Assembly (NCBI RefSeq): GCF_007859915.1
Contig: NZ_SJPM01000011.1
Location: forward strand, 203,191 to 267,190
Origin: Neorhodopirellula pilleata
GTDB taxonomy: Bacteria; Planctomycetota; Planctomycetia; Pirellulales; Pirellulaceae
Length of the DNA stretch: 64,000 nt
Direction: 5' to 3'
The position numbers and the translations under genes are program-made. Shown piece after piece: positions 55,530 to 64,000 of the stretch. Numbering within the stretch: position 1 is the first letter of the stretch; each line of letters begins with the position of its first letter. Below the pieces are notes generated by a model. It did not search any database. It saw only the letters and a program-made list of their open reading frames with translations, and had not been told where the DNA came from.

Positions 55530-56867
55530 ATGATAAAACTTAAACGAACCTGGCATCAACGATGTGACGGTGTTCGACGTCGAGATCTTCTTCATGTCGG
55601 CGGTCTAACTGCCCTGGGGATGGGCCTGCAAGATTGGTTGGGGTGCCGGTCGACAGGTGCCGGTTCGATCGAACCGGTTCGAGCACGATCCTGTATCCTA
55701 ATTTGGCTTGACGGTGGCCCCAGTCATCTCGAAACGTTCGATCTCAAACCAGACGCTCCGGCGGAAGTGCGCGGTCCCTTTCAACCGATTCGTACCAATG
55801 TGCCCGGGATCTTGATTAGCGAGTACTTGCCCGAAACCGCCAAGGTTATGGATAAAATCGCGATCATTCGTTCGATGACTTCCACGCTCGGCGAGCACAA
55901 TTTCGCCAGTCATTACTTACTCACGGGATACAAGCCGACTCCCGCGTTGGTGTATCCCGGCATGCCGGCGGTGGTATCTCACTTGGATGATGGCTCGACG
56001 GCGATGCCGTCAAATGTGGCCCTTGATCGCCCCAATGCAATGGCTGGTTCCGGTTACTTAGGCAGTTCCGGTGCGCCGTTTGTGGTCAGCGGCGATCCGT
56101 CGAGGAGCGACTTTCGCGTGCAAGACCTATCGCCCGCGGCGGACCTTGCCCAGCACCGTCAAGCCCGTCGCCGACGTCTCCGCGATGCCGTGGACGATTT
56201 CGTTCGGGGGCAAGACCAGGCTCGTCCCTCGAACCAAAACGCTTCGGCGTTCGATCAGGCTTACGACTTAATCGCTTCGGCAGAAGCCCGCCAAGCCTTC
56301 GACCTGGACCAAGAACCGGCAACGATCCGCGCCCGCTACGGTGCTTATACGCTCGGGCAGAGTTGCTTGATGGCAAGGCGATTAGTCGAGGCAGGTACCA
56401 AGTTTGTGACCGTCACTGATCGCGGTTGGGACACGCACGAACAGCTTTTCACGCGGCTCAAGGAAGGCTATACGGGCGGAAGTGTCGGTAAGATTCCCAA
56501 ACTCGATACCGCGTATTCGGCACTCGTTGCCGATTTAGCGGAACGTGGTTTACTCGACACGACACTCGTGATCCTGATGGGCGAGTTCGGGCGAACGCCG
56601 AAACTCAATCCAAGTGGTGGACGTGATCACTGGCCGCGCGCGTTCAGCGTCGCACTGGCTGGGGGAGGCATCCAAGGGGGCCAGGTCATTGGTCGATCCG
56701 ATTCGCACGGCGAACAACCTGCCGATCGCCCGGTCACGCCAGCGGATTTGGTTCGGACGATTTACAACCAGATCGGCATCGACGGCGATCATGAACTGCG
56801 AACCTCCGACGGACGACCGGTGCAAATCAATCGCGACGGCCGATTGATCCATGAGCTAATCTCTTGA
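55530..56867 (+). CDS. DUF1501 family secreted protein
   Basis: 445 residues from the ATG at 55530. The N-terminus has a twin-arginine-like signal (RRRDLLHVGGLTALGMGL, about 14-31). The DUF1501 fold, related to alkaline phosphatases and sulfatases, shows CILIWLDGGPSHLETFDLKP, GEHNFASHYLLTGY, FVTVTDRGWDTH, LVILMGEFGRTPKLNPSGG and GGRDHW. These proteins are very abundant in planctomycetes; their reaction is not established. Usually a large DUF1549/DUF1553 protein gene precedes it, but here only repeats do. The stop overlaps the WD40 gene. Confidence 0.9.
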   Translation: MIKLKRTWHQRCDGVRRRDLLHVGGLTALGMGLQDWLGCRSTGAGSIEPVRARSCILIWLDGGPSHLETFDLKPDAPAEVRGPFQPIRTNVPGILISEYLPETAKVMDKIAIIRSMTSTLGEHNFASHYLLTGYKPTPALVYPGMPAVVSHLDDGSTAMPSNVALDRPNAMAGSGYLGSSGAPFVVSGDPSRSDFRVQDLSPAADLAQHRQARRRRLRDAVDDFVRGQDQARPSNQNASAFDQAYDLIASAEARQAFDLDQEPATIRARYGAYTLGQSCLMARRLVEAGTKFVTVTDRGWDTHEQLFTRLKEGYTGGSVGKIPKLDTAYSALVADLAERGLLDTTLVILMGEFGRTPKLNPSGGRDHWPRAFSVALAGGGIQGGQVIGRSDSHGEQPADRPVTPADLVRTIYNQIGIDGDHELRTSDGRPVQINRDGRLIHELIS

Positions 56868-57832
56868 CTCGAATCACACGTCGTGTCGCTTTCGCATGGC
56901 TCGCCGGATCGGCGGCAATGGTCGATCGCTGCGATGCCGCGAGTTCGGTTGATGCCGCCTTGACGACGCTGGTGCCCTGCCCCGACGGTGCGATTATCCT
57001 CGCCGGTTCGCAAGCGGGGGTAACCATTCATGATGCCAACTCATTGGAAATGCTCGACCGTTGGAAACCGGCGATGGACAACGTCCATGACTTGTGTTTC
57101 CATCCTGATAAGAAATCACTGGCCGTAGCGGGTGGAAATCCAGGTCAATCGGGCATCGTTGAGTTGGTCGATTGGCCCACCAGAGAACTTAAACGGCGAT
57201 TCGAGGGACATGATGACATCGTCGACAGCGTTGACTTCTCGAGTGACGGAAAACAGCTCGTCACCGCGTCGGCCGACGAAGTTTGCAATGTGTTTGCGAC
57301 GTCACAAACGAAACCTTTGATTCGTTATACCAAGCACAGCAAGGGCGTACGAAGTGTTCGATTCTTGCCGGACGACCGCACGATCGTCAGTGCTTCGCGA
57401 GATGAGACACTGCGAGTTTGGGAATCGACATCAGGGAACACACTCCGCACCCTTCACAATCATTCTGCTGAGGTAAACGCGTTGGCATTGCGCCCTGGAA
57501 CGCAAGACTCGCTTCCGATGATCGCTTCAGCCGCCGCAGATCAGACGGTCCGTTTTTGGCAGCCAACGATCGGCCGAATGGTCCGCTTCATTCGGCTCGA
57601 TAGCGAACCGTTAGGAATCCAGTGGAGCCACGATGGCAGTCATGTTTGGGCGGTGTGTCGCGATGGCGTTTGTCGCCGCATTGACGCGGCACGTGTTGAA
57701 GTGGTTGCGGCTGAACAACTCAGTGGAGTCTGGTTGTATGATGTGGCCATTGCCGCTGGAGTGATTGCATGTGATAGCGATGGTCAGTTGCATCGCTGGC
57801 CGGTTGATGAGTTTCGCGAAGAAAATAAGTAG
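56864..57832 (+). CDS. WD40 repeat protein, exported
   Basis: 322 residues from a TTG at 56864 that overlaps the DUF1501 stop (TTGA). An N-terminal RRVAFAWLAGSAA stretch may be a signal peptide. About six to seven WD40 blades follow (VDSVDFSSDGKQLVTASADE, VRSVRFLPDDRTIVSASRDE, GIQWSHDGSHVWAVC). One propeller should form with no other domain. It probably acts as a scaffold beside the DUF1501 protein, a pairing seen in planctomycete gene sets for complex substrate breakdown. The binding partner is unknown. Confidence 0.82.
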   Translation: MTRITRRVAFAWLAGSAAMVDRCDAASSVDAALTTLVPCPDGAIILAGSQAGVTIHDANSLEMLDRWKPAMDNVHDLCFHPDKKSLAVAGGNPGQSGIVELVDWPTRELKRRFEGHDDIVDSVDFSSDGKQLVTASADEVCNVFATSQTKPLIRYTKHSKGVRSVRFLPDDRTIVSASRDETLRVWESTSGNTLRTLHNHSAEVNALALRPGTQDSLPMIASAAADQTVRFWQPTIGRMVRFIRLDSEPLGIQWSHDGSHVWAVCRDGVCRRIDAARVEVVAAEQLSGVWLYDVAIAAGVIACDSDGQLHRWPVDEFREENK

Positions 57833-57941
57833 TGGCCACTACGGCGGATAGGGTCAGTGAAGGCATCGCAGGCAAGTTGTGCTAAACTAGCGGCCTTCCA
57901 TTGAATACACGAACTCCTGATGACGAGACTCCTAAACTGTC

Positions 57942-58937
57942 ATGACTCAATCAAACATTATCACGTTCGCGTTTGTTTCCCTCTGTACCGTTGCGTCGCT
58001 AGTCTCTGGTAACTTGACCGCGGATGATGTGGCCGTCGATCGGAACGGCGGCAAGAAAGTTGCCAAACAACAAGTCAAAGCCTCGTACACGCCCGACGAG
58101 GTCATCGCTTACAGAACGGTCGAAAAAGCGGATGGAACTTCAGACGATTTAGATTTGAATATGTTCTATCCGCCTGGTCACAAGGCGAGTGACAAAACTC
58201 CTTGTATCGTGTTCTTTTTCGGTGGCGGATGGAGCGGCGGAAGTCCGTCGCAGTTTTTCCCGCATTGCGAATACCTGTCCGAGCGAGGAATGGTCGCGAT
58301 CTCGGCCGAGTACCGCACCAAATCATCCCATCAGGTCCAACCGAAAACGTGCGTGTTCGATGGCAAGTCGGCAGTGCGTTGGGTACGCGAGCACGCGACG
58401 CGATTGGGAATTGATCCGAACCATGTCGCCGCCGGAGGCGGTTCAGCAGGAGGCCACGTCGCCGCCGCGATCGCCGCATGCACGAAGCTCGAACAATCCT
58501 CGGAGCCCACGGCCACGACCTGTCTGCCCAACGCGTTGGTGCTTTTCAACCCGGTGTACGACAACGGCCCGGACGGTTACGGCAACGAACGTGTGAAAGA
58601 GTATTGGGAAGTTTTCTCGCCCATGCACAACATTCACTCCAAGATGCCGCCGACGATCGCATTCTTTGGTACCGAAGACAACCTGATTCCAGTCGAAACG
58701 ACGAAAGCGTTCGGGAAGGCAATGCAAGATGTGGGAGTTCGGTATGACAATCACCTATACGAGGGCCAAGGCCACGGCTTCTTCAATGCAGGCCGCAGCA
58801 AAGCCGGTACGGACTATTTTGTCGAAACGGTTCGCGAAGCCGACAAGTTCTTGGCGAGTCTTGGATTCCTCAAGGGTGAGCCGACGATTAGCCGTTTTGT
58901 CAACAAGAGTTCCGCACAACCATCGAAGTCCAAGTAG
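57942..58937 (+). CDS. Secreted alpha/beta hydrolase, carbohydrate-esterase-like
   Basis: 331 residues with a signal peptide (about 1-27). Oxyanion loop: IVFFFGGGWSGG; nucleophile elbow GGGSAGGHVAAA; Asp in GTEDNLIPVE; His in GQGHGFFN. The order and size match the esterase/lipase group that includes acetylxylan and feruloyl esterases. It probably removes acyl groups from a plant or algal glycan. It ends ten bases before a sulfatase gene read in the same direction, so the two are likely one transcript. Confidence 0.85.
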   Translation: MTQSNIITFAFVSLCTVASLVSGNLTADDVAVDRNGGKKVAKQQVKASYTPDEVIAYRTVEKADGTSDDLDLNMFYPPGHKASDKTPCIVFFFGGGWSGGSPSQFFPHCEYLSERGMVAISAEYRTKSSHQVQPKTCVFDGKSAVRWVREHATRLGIDPNHVAAGGGSAGGHVAAAIAACTKLEQSSEPTATTCLPNALVLFNPVYDNGPDGYGNERVKEYWEVFSPMHNIHSKMPPTIAFFGTEDNLIPVETTKAFGKAMQDVGVRYDNHLYEGQGHGFFNAGRSKAGTDYFVETVREADKFLASLGFLKGEPTISRFVNKSSAQPSKSK

Positions 58938-58947
58938 AGCCACCATC

Positions 58948-60381
58948 GTGAAAAGTTTATTTTGTCTCGTCGTTCTGATGACCGCGACGATCGCTCATGC
59001 AGCGAACACTCAACCCAATTTTGTCGTGTTCCTTGTTGACGATTTGGGGTTCATGGATATCGGAGCGAACAATCCCAATTGTTTCTACGAAACACCGAAC
59101 ATCGACGCATTGTCAGATTCGGGTATGCGGTTCACCAACGGTTACGCCGCCAACCCAGTGTGCTCGCCGACACGGTACAGCTTGATGACCGGCAAGTATC
59201 CGACTCGAGTTCAAGCGACGAATTTTTTTTCCGGAAAACGTAGCGGGAAATTCAATCCAGCCCCACTGAACAGCAAGATGCCGCTCGATGAGGTCACGAT
59301 CGCACAGGCACTCAAGGAGAAAGGCTACGCGACTTTCTTTGCCGGGAAGTGGCACCTCGGTGAGACGGAGGAGTATTTCCCGCAAAACCGTGGCTTTGAT
59401 GTCAACATCGGTGGGCACAGCGGCGGTGGGCCGTACACCGGAAAGAAGTACTTTGCGCCGTTCAAGAATCCGCAGATCAAACAGGAGAGTCCCGAAGGCG
59501 ATCACCTGCCCGATCGACTCGCCCGTGAGACGGCACATTTCATCGACGAGCATCAAGAACAGCCGTTCTTGGCATACCTGTCCTTCTATTCGGTTCACAC
59601 CCCATTGATCGGTCGGCCCGATTTAGTTGAGAAGTACAAGCTCAAGGCGGCATCGGTTTCGGGTCAAGAGTTCGCCTCCGAAGAACAGGTATTTGGCGAT
59701 CAGCCGCGGCAAGTTCGCATCCTACAGAAACACGCGGTGTACGCCGCCATGGTCGAAGCCATGGACTTGGCGGTAGGCAAGGTTCTCAAGCAGCTTGAAG
59801 ACACCGGACTTGCCGACAACACCGTCGTCGTGTTTACCTCGGACAACGGTGGACTGTCGACTTCCGAAGGTTCGCCAACTAGCAATCTACCGCTGCGAGG
59901 CGGCAAAGGATGGATTTACGAAGGAGGAATTCGGGAACCCTGGATTGTGCGTTACCCAGGTGTGACGACACCCGGTGCGGTGAGTGATGTTCCGATCTGT
60001 TCGATCGATCTCTTCCCGACGATTGCTGCAGCAGCCGACGTGACGATCGATCACCAAGTCGATGGAATTGATCTTCGCCCCGCATTGGAAGGACAAACTC
60101 TCGATCGAGAGGCGTTGTATTGGCATTATCCGCACTACAGCAACCAAGGCGGAATACCCGGCGGGGCGATCCGTATGGGAGACTTCAAACTCATAGAACG
60201 CTACGAGGATGGTCGAATTCATCTCTATAACCTGCAAGACGACATCGGCGAGCGAATCGATCTTGCCGAGAAGATGCCCGAGCAAGCGAATCGAATGCGA
60301 ACTCAGTTGCACCAATGGTACCAGAGCGTCGACGCAAAGTTTCTTTCCGAGAAAGACGGCCTGACTCCCTGGAAACCTTGA
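58948..60381 (+). CDS. Secreted sulfatase (type I, formylglycine)
   Basis: 477 residues from a GTG at 58948, preferred because it starts the signal peptide (KSLFCLVVLMTATIAHA); the frame is open further upstream inside the esterase gene. Metal Asp pair in VVFLVDDLGFMDIG; modified Cys in NPVCSPTRYSLMTG; FAGKWHLGE and FTSDNGGLST complete the site. It hydrolyses sulfate esters, probably on a polysaccharide also attacked by the adjoining esterase. Confidence 0.92.
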   Translation: MKSLFCLVVLMTATIAHAANTQPNFVVFLVDDLGFMDIGANNPNCFYETPNIDALSDSGMRFTNGYAANPVCSPTRYSLMTGKYPTRVQATNFFSGKRSGKFNPAPLNSKMPLDEVTIAQALKEKGYATFFAGKWHLGETEEYFPQNRGFDVNIGGHSGGGPYTGKKYFAPFKNPQIKQESPEGDHLPDRLARETAHFIDEHQEQPFLAYLSFYSVHTPLIGRPDLVEKYKLKAASVSGQEFASEEQVFGDQPRQVRILQKHAVYAAMVEAMDLAVGKVLKQLEDTGLADNTVVVFTSDNGGLSTSEGSPTSNLPLRGGKGWIYEGGIREPWIVRYPGVTTPGAVSDVPICSIDLFPTIAAAADVTIDHQVDGIDLRPALEGQTLDREALYWHYPHYSNQGGIPGGAIRMGDFKLIERYEDGRIHLYNLQDDIGERIDLAEKMPEQANRMRTQLHQWYQSVDAKFLSEKDGLTPWKP

Positions 60382-60756
60382 AGCTAGACCCTGGTTGCCA
60401 TGCTTTACGCCGAGCGCGTTGGATTATCTTGTCTTTACTCCGAAGGCGTTGTCAGCGATTAGCCGTTTTAACGCTAGCGGCGTGTTGATTTAATCGTAAC
60501 CCGAAGCGTGAGCGAGGGATGAGTCAATATCAATAATCCCTCGCTTACGCAGCGGGTTACGAAAAAATCGCAACTTCAAAAAGCGTTAGCGAGGGATTCA
60601 TCGCCATTAAATCCTTTGTATATATCCCTCGCTGACGCTTCGGGTTGCGATGCTAACTAGATCAACACGCCGCTAGCCACGGTTCCGTCGTAAAAAACCG
60701 GGGCTAGCGTTCAAACGGCTATTGTTGCCAACCTAAAGTTGAATCTAGACAAAGCA
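60382..60756. repeat. 375-base gap with two common palindromes
   Basis: The first hairpin (about 60483-60562) pairs CCCGAAGCGTGAGCGAGGG with CCCTCGCTTACGCAGCGGG across GAGTCAATATCAATA: the left arm belongs to one sequence variant and the right to another. The second (about 60580-60650) keeps GCGTTAGCGAGGGAT and ATCCCTCGCTGACGC. The GGCGTTGTCAGCGATTAGCC phrase of 11704 is present at 60445-60464. The right end GACAAAGCACT touches the stop codon of the next sulfatase. No gene is seen. Confidence 0.8.
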
Positions 60757-62583
60757 CTAAGGTAGCAATGTTAGCGTCACCCGACGAACGTCCATGACGG
60801 AGTCGCCGGGAATCTTCACTGCTTGCAGGATCAATTCAGATTCGCCCTGTTCGAGCTGCATTGTTCCGAGTTCGAGCGTGTGGAACTCTTTCATCTGGGA
60901 TTCCGCCGGTGGGCGGGGTAGGGTGTCTTGGTTGGTGTACAGGGGTGGGTCCCAGCCTGGCGTAACCTTTCCGCTGACGCTGTGTTTTCCGGATCGTAAT
61001 TCGACGGTCGAACCGGCATCGTCGATCGGACAGGTGTAGTCGATCGTCACTCTGTATTGGCCTGTCGTGTTGACATCCAACAGCCATGTCATCTTGCCCT
61101 GAGTTGTCTTCCAGTTGACGAAGTACGAACAATTCGGTGCGTTGCTGCTTCGTTCGACCCCACCGTCGGGCGTGCCATCGCGGGCGGGCAGCATCGTGAT
61201 TGGAAACTCTTGATAACCGACCGGAATGGGACGGGGATCGACGGCGTTGCGTTGCTTGGACGCCTTCGCGTCGGCAGGCCGAGCGAGCACTTCCTTCGAC
61301 CATGCGGTAACCGCTGCCGATAGTCTCTCGGCGACTTCCGGCCGTTGTGAAGTGATCGCAGTTTCTTGGTTAGGATCAGCGGTCATATCAAAGAGGTTCC
61401 CTTGATGGTCGAGTCGGTATTGCTGCGTCCGAACGCTGATCTTGCCTGCCCAAGTCGAGAATAGCTCGCGATCAGACCACGGGTCATCCGAACCCTTCAT
61501 CAGCGGCGTCAGATCACGCCCATCGAGAGGCTTGTCTCCGACGCGTTCGACGCCCGCCAAGCTCGTCAACGTTGGCAACAAGTCGATTGCACCGGAGATC
61601 CGGTCGGACCGCACGCCCGCAGGTAAAACGGCCGGCCAACGGAAGTAGCAAACCGATCGAATGCCGCCTTCGTCGGTTGATCCCTTGCGGCCCTTCATGC
61701 CTCCGTTCCAACGCCAGGAGTTGGGGCCGTTGTCGGAAAAGTAGACCACGATCGTGTTGTCGGCGATCTTCAGGTCGTCCAGTTTACCCAGGACGCGACC
61801 GATGTTCATGTCTTGGTTCTCGACCATCGCCAACGCGCAGCGGGTCTCGTCAAGATTCTCCTGTTTCGGTAGCGTCCCCGTTTGCAAGATCGGCTTGTCT
61901 TTGAACCGATCCCAGTTCTCTTGAGGTGCCGCCCAGGGTGAATGTGGGGTCGTGAAAGGGACGTAGCAAAGGAACGGTTGGTCTTGATGACGATCGATGA
62001 AATCAATGGCGCGGTCGGTGCAAACGTCCACGATGTAGCCCTTCGTGCGAACCATCTGGCCGTTGTCGTCCAGAGGCGAGTCAAAGTATTCACCCCAGTG
62101 ACCGGCGGTGTGACCCAAGTATTCGTCGAAGCCTCGTGCCATGGGGTGATAGGGCCACTGCGTTCCGTTATGCCACTTGCCGAACGCACCGGTCGCATAT
62201 CCAGCGGCTTTGAAAGAATCGGCGATGGTGGTCTCGTCCAAGTTCAATCGTTCTTGGCCCGTCGAAACGCCCCGAACTCCTCCGCGAGGATGATAACGGC
62301 CGGTCAGAAATTCAGCCCGAGTCGGCGAGCAAACCGGGCAGACAAAGAACCGATCGAGAGAGACACCTTCACTCGCGATCGAATCGATGTGAGGAGTATT
62401 GGTTTGCCGATTCCCCGAGAAACCAAAATCTCCCCAGCCTGCATCGTCGGCCAAGAAAACAACGACGTTCGGTTGGGTGCTCTCGGCATGGGTGAACTCA
62501 GCCGATCCCAACAGGAAGAAAAGACCCCAGCAGGAGATAAGGCGAAGTGTTACGTTCAAATGTTTTTCGAAGATGTGGTTCAT
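60757..62583 (-). CDS. Secreted sulfatase with C-terminal carbohydrate-binding-like domain
   Basis: 608 residues with a signal peptide (about 1-33, LGSAEFTHAES). Metal Asp pair in VVFLADDAGWGDFG; modified Cys in CPVCSPTRAEFLTG; GKWHNGTQ and YFSDNGPNSW follow. The sulfatase core ends at about 450. The remaining 150 residues form a beta-rich domain (WLLDVNTTGQYRVTIDY, HTLELGTMQLEQGESELIL) like those that bind glycans. The TAG stop is shared with the terminus of a repeat (AGTGCTTTGTC on this strand). It is convergent with the preceding sulfatase. Confidence 0.92.
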   Translation of the reverse strand: MNHIFEKHLNVTLRLISCWGLFFLLGSAEFTHAESTQPNVVVFLADDAGWGDFGFSGNRQTNTPHIDSIASEGVSLDRFFVCPVCSPTRAEFLTGRYHPRGGVRGVSTGQERLNLDETTIADSFKAAGYATGAFGKWHNGTQWPYHPMARGFDEYLGHTAGHWGEYFDSPLDDNGQMVRTKGYIVDVCTDRAIDFIDRHQDQPFLCYVPFTTPHSPWAAPQENWDRFKDKPILQTGTLPKQENLDETRCALAMVENQDMNIGRVLGKLDDLKIADNTIVVYFSDNGPNSWRWNGGMKGRKGSTDEGGIRSVCYFRWPAVLPAGVRSDRISGAIDLLPTLTSLAGVERVGDKPLDGRDLTPLMKGSDDPWSDRELFSTWAGKISVRTQQYRLDHQGNLFDMTADPNQETAITSQRPEVAERLSAAVTAWSKEVLARPADAKASKQRNAVDPRPIPVGYQEFPITMLPARDGTPDGGVERSSNAPNCSYFVNWKTTQGKMTWLLDVNTTGQYRVTIDYTCPIDDAGSTVELRSGKHSVSGKVTPGWDPPLYTNQDTLPRPPAESQMKEFHTLELGTMQLEQGESELILQAVKIPGDSVMDVRRVTLTLLP

Positions 62584-62641
62584 GAGGAAGTCTCGAGTGG
62601 GGCGAGGCTGTTAAGGAAGGAAAATCAGTGATCAGCCGCAA

Positions 62642-62795
62642 CTCGCTTGCGGGCTGTTGATTTAGTGTGCATCGTAATTCGTAGTGTGAGTTTTGTAGTT
62701 GCACTTTTATCGTAACCCGCTGCGTAAGCGAGGGATCATTGATACTGACTCATCCCTCGCTTACGCCGCGGGTTACGATTAATTCAACAGCCCGC
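62642..62795. repeat. Common intergenic palindrome between two sulfatase genes
   Basis: GTAACCCGCTGCGTAAGCG pairs with CGCTTACGCCGCGGGTTAC (one mismatch) around CATTGATACTGACTC. It is framed by GCGGGCTGTTGATTTAGT on the left and TTCAACAGCCCGCTAGCG on the right. It occupies most of the 284 bases between the two genes. Confidence 0.85.
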
Positions 62796-62867
62796 TAGCG
62801 TGCGGTTATCTTGGGAACCGCACGCCAGCGCGTTGCGGTTGACTAGGTGGTTTATTGCGACCGCGAC

Positions 62868-64000
62868 CTAAGGGAAGGATTTCGTGTTGGCGATTGCGTT
62901 TACCCGGACGGTGCCGTCGGCGTGGATCAGGGGTTCGGGATTCTCGAATCGGCCCAGCGGCCGGCATCCGGGGCCGATGTTATTGGTTCCCAGATCCTCG
63001 TTCACGGACTGCGCAAGTCGTTGAAGCTGCATCACCATCTCAGGGTTCGCTTTGGATAGATCGTTGGTTTCTCCGATATCATCGCCCAGGTGAAACAGTT
63101 GGGGGCTGGGCGTTCTTTTGTTTGCATTCCGGTTTGGATCCGCGACCGAGAGATGCAGTTTCCAAGGCCCCGACCGCACCGCTTGGAGATTCAAGCCGCG
63201 AAAGTACAAGAAATCTTGACGCGGTTCGTTTTCGGGATCTCCGAACAGCACCGGAGTGATGTCGACTCCATCGATCTTACAGTCTTGAGGTGGTCGGGTA
63301 CCGGCAAGGCTCGCGAACGTGGGCAGGATGTCCATCGTACTGGTGATCGCATCGGTGCTCGTTCCTGGCGGAATTTTTCCTGGCCACCACGCGACCGTGC
63401 AAACGCGAATGCCACCTTCCCATGTTTGTCCTTTGCTTCCGCGTAACGGCTGGTTATTGGATCCATGATTGAGGGCTCCGCCGTTGTCGCTCGTGAAAAT
63501 CACCAGTGTTTCGTTCTGAAGATTCAACTCGCGAATCGTGTTCATGATTTCTCCGACGCTCCAGTCGACTTCCTGGGCCCAATCGCCGATCAAACCATTC
63601 GGTGATGTTCCGATGAAGTCCTTCGAGGGGTAGAGCGGAAAATGAACCGCCGAATGCGGAAGATAGACAAAGAACGGCTGATCTTGATGATCGCGGATGA
63701 ACTTGGTTGCTCGTTCGGTGTATTGCCGTGTGACTTCGGCTTGTTCTTTGGCACCGACCCGGCCGACCACCTTGTCATCTTCTAGCAACGGTAGCGGGGG
63801 CTGTGCCCTGCCTCGGATGCCAAGCTCGTCGCGATTGTTTCGATCGTTGGCGAGTTGTTGTGGTGACGCCTCGGGGAGCGGTTTGCCAGGATTGCTCTTG
63901 GATCCGTCTTGCGGAGGTCCCATGTCATTGGAATAGGGAATTCCGAAATAAGTGTCGAATCCCTGGTTGGTGGGTAGGAACGGGGGTTGGTCACCTAGAT
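62868..64000 (-). CDS. Sulfatase, N-terminal part beyond the window
   Basis: At least 377 C-terminal residues are present; the frame is open to base 64000, so the start lies outside. The sequence entering from the edge reads NQGFDTYFGIPYSNDMG, the usual region after the KWHLG motif in arylsulfatases. The substrate His is in LPHSAVHFPLYPS, the metal site in IFTSDNGGALNHG, then GSKGQTWEGGIRVCTVAWWPG and DILPTFASLAGTRPP. The modified-cysteine motif is not in view. It belongs to the group resembling arylsulfatase A or N-acetylgalactosamine sulfatase. An ATG at 63923 exists but would remove the active site and is not the true start. Confidence 0.92.
   Translation of the reverse strand, partial: LGDQPPFLPTNQGFDTYFGIPYSNDMGPPQDGSKSNPGKPLPEASPQQLANDRNNRDELGIRGRAQPPLPLLEDDKVVGRVGAKEQAEVTRQYTERATKFIRDHQDQPFFVYLPHSAVHFPLYPSKDFIGTSPNGLIGDWAQEVDWSVGEIMNTIRELNLQNETLVIFTSDNGGALNHGSNNQPLRGSKGQTWEGGIRVCTVAWWPGKIPPGTSTDAITSTMDILPTFASLAGTRPPQDCKIDGVDITPVLFGDPENEPRQDFLYFRGLNLQAVRSGPWKLHLSVADPNRNANKRTPSPQLFHLGDDIGETNDLSKANPEMVMQLQRLAQSVNEDLGTNNIGPGCRPLGRFENPEPLIHADGTVRVNAIANTKSFP

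Overview
The window looks like chromosomal DNA of a planctomycete close to Rhodopirellula/Pirellulaceae. The supporting families are a PVC-type haem-binding propeller protein, a DUF1501 protein, several secreted sulfatases, a dockerin/cadherin surface protein with the planctomycete N-terminal LEPR-like motif, and an N-terminal NPYxV motif in a YcxB-like protein. Palindromic repeats fill nearly every large intergenic gap. No tRNA, rRNA, CRISPR array, prophage or transposase gene was recognised.

Layout. 1-6200: the tail of a truncated gene, a 122-bp tandem palindrome array, a lipoprotein/secreted protein pair and a large cell-surface protein. 6228-11599: a secreted GH5 glycosidase divergent from a giant propeller/HEAT/cytochrome c protein. 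11967-17495: a ketoacyl-synthase homologue lacking its catalytic triad, a heavy-metal-binding protein coupled to a CbiX-type chelatase, and a heptahaem cytochrome c with a small membrane partner. 17642-27108: housekeeping genes nusA (behind a promoter plus terminator-like leader), infB, rbfA, a degenerate HhH-GPD protein with a histone-H1-like tail, yebC, an unknown membrane protein and mdh.

27569-33777: a four-gene ABC import operon of molybdate/tungstate type, with a duplicated binding domain. It converges, with a 7-base overlap, on a three-gene E1-like / MoaD-ThiS-like / MoeB-rhodanese operon. 33947-39031: a uronate/sulfated-glycan locus (Zn dehydrogenase, tagaturonate epimerase-like protein, AraC regulator, sulfatase). 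39981-45183: small membrane proteins and an overlapping methyltransferase - WD40/PDZ/caspase - YcxB operon. 46000-53263: LysR regulator, gltB and gltD. 53658-54728: lpxK, between two copies of a structured repeat, one of which shows clear transposition marks. 55530-64000: DUF1501 protein, WD40 protein, esterase and three sulfatases, the last cut by the window edge.

The lifestyle picture is a heterotroph that degrades sulfated and uronate-rich polysaccharides with many secreted enzymes, builds lipid A, and assimilates ammonium through GOGAT. The most unusual signal is the repeat DNA. Several families of nested palindromes have diverged copies in which both arms changed together. One copy carries 16-bp terminal inverted repeats and a 9-bp target duplication and sits inside another repeat.
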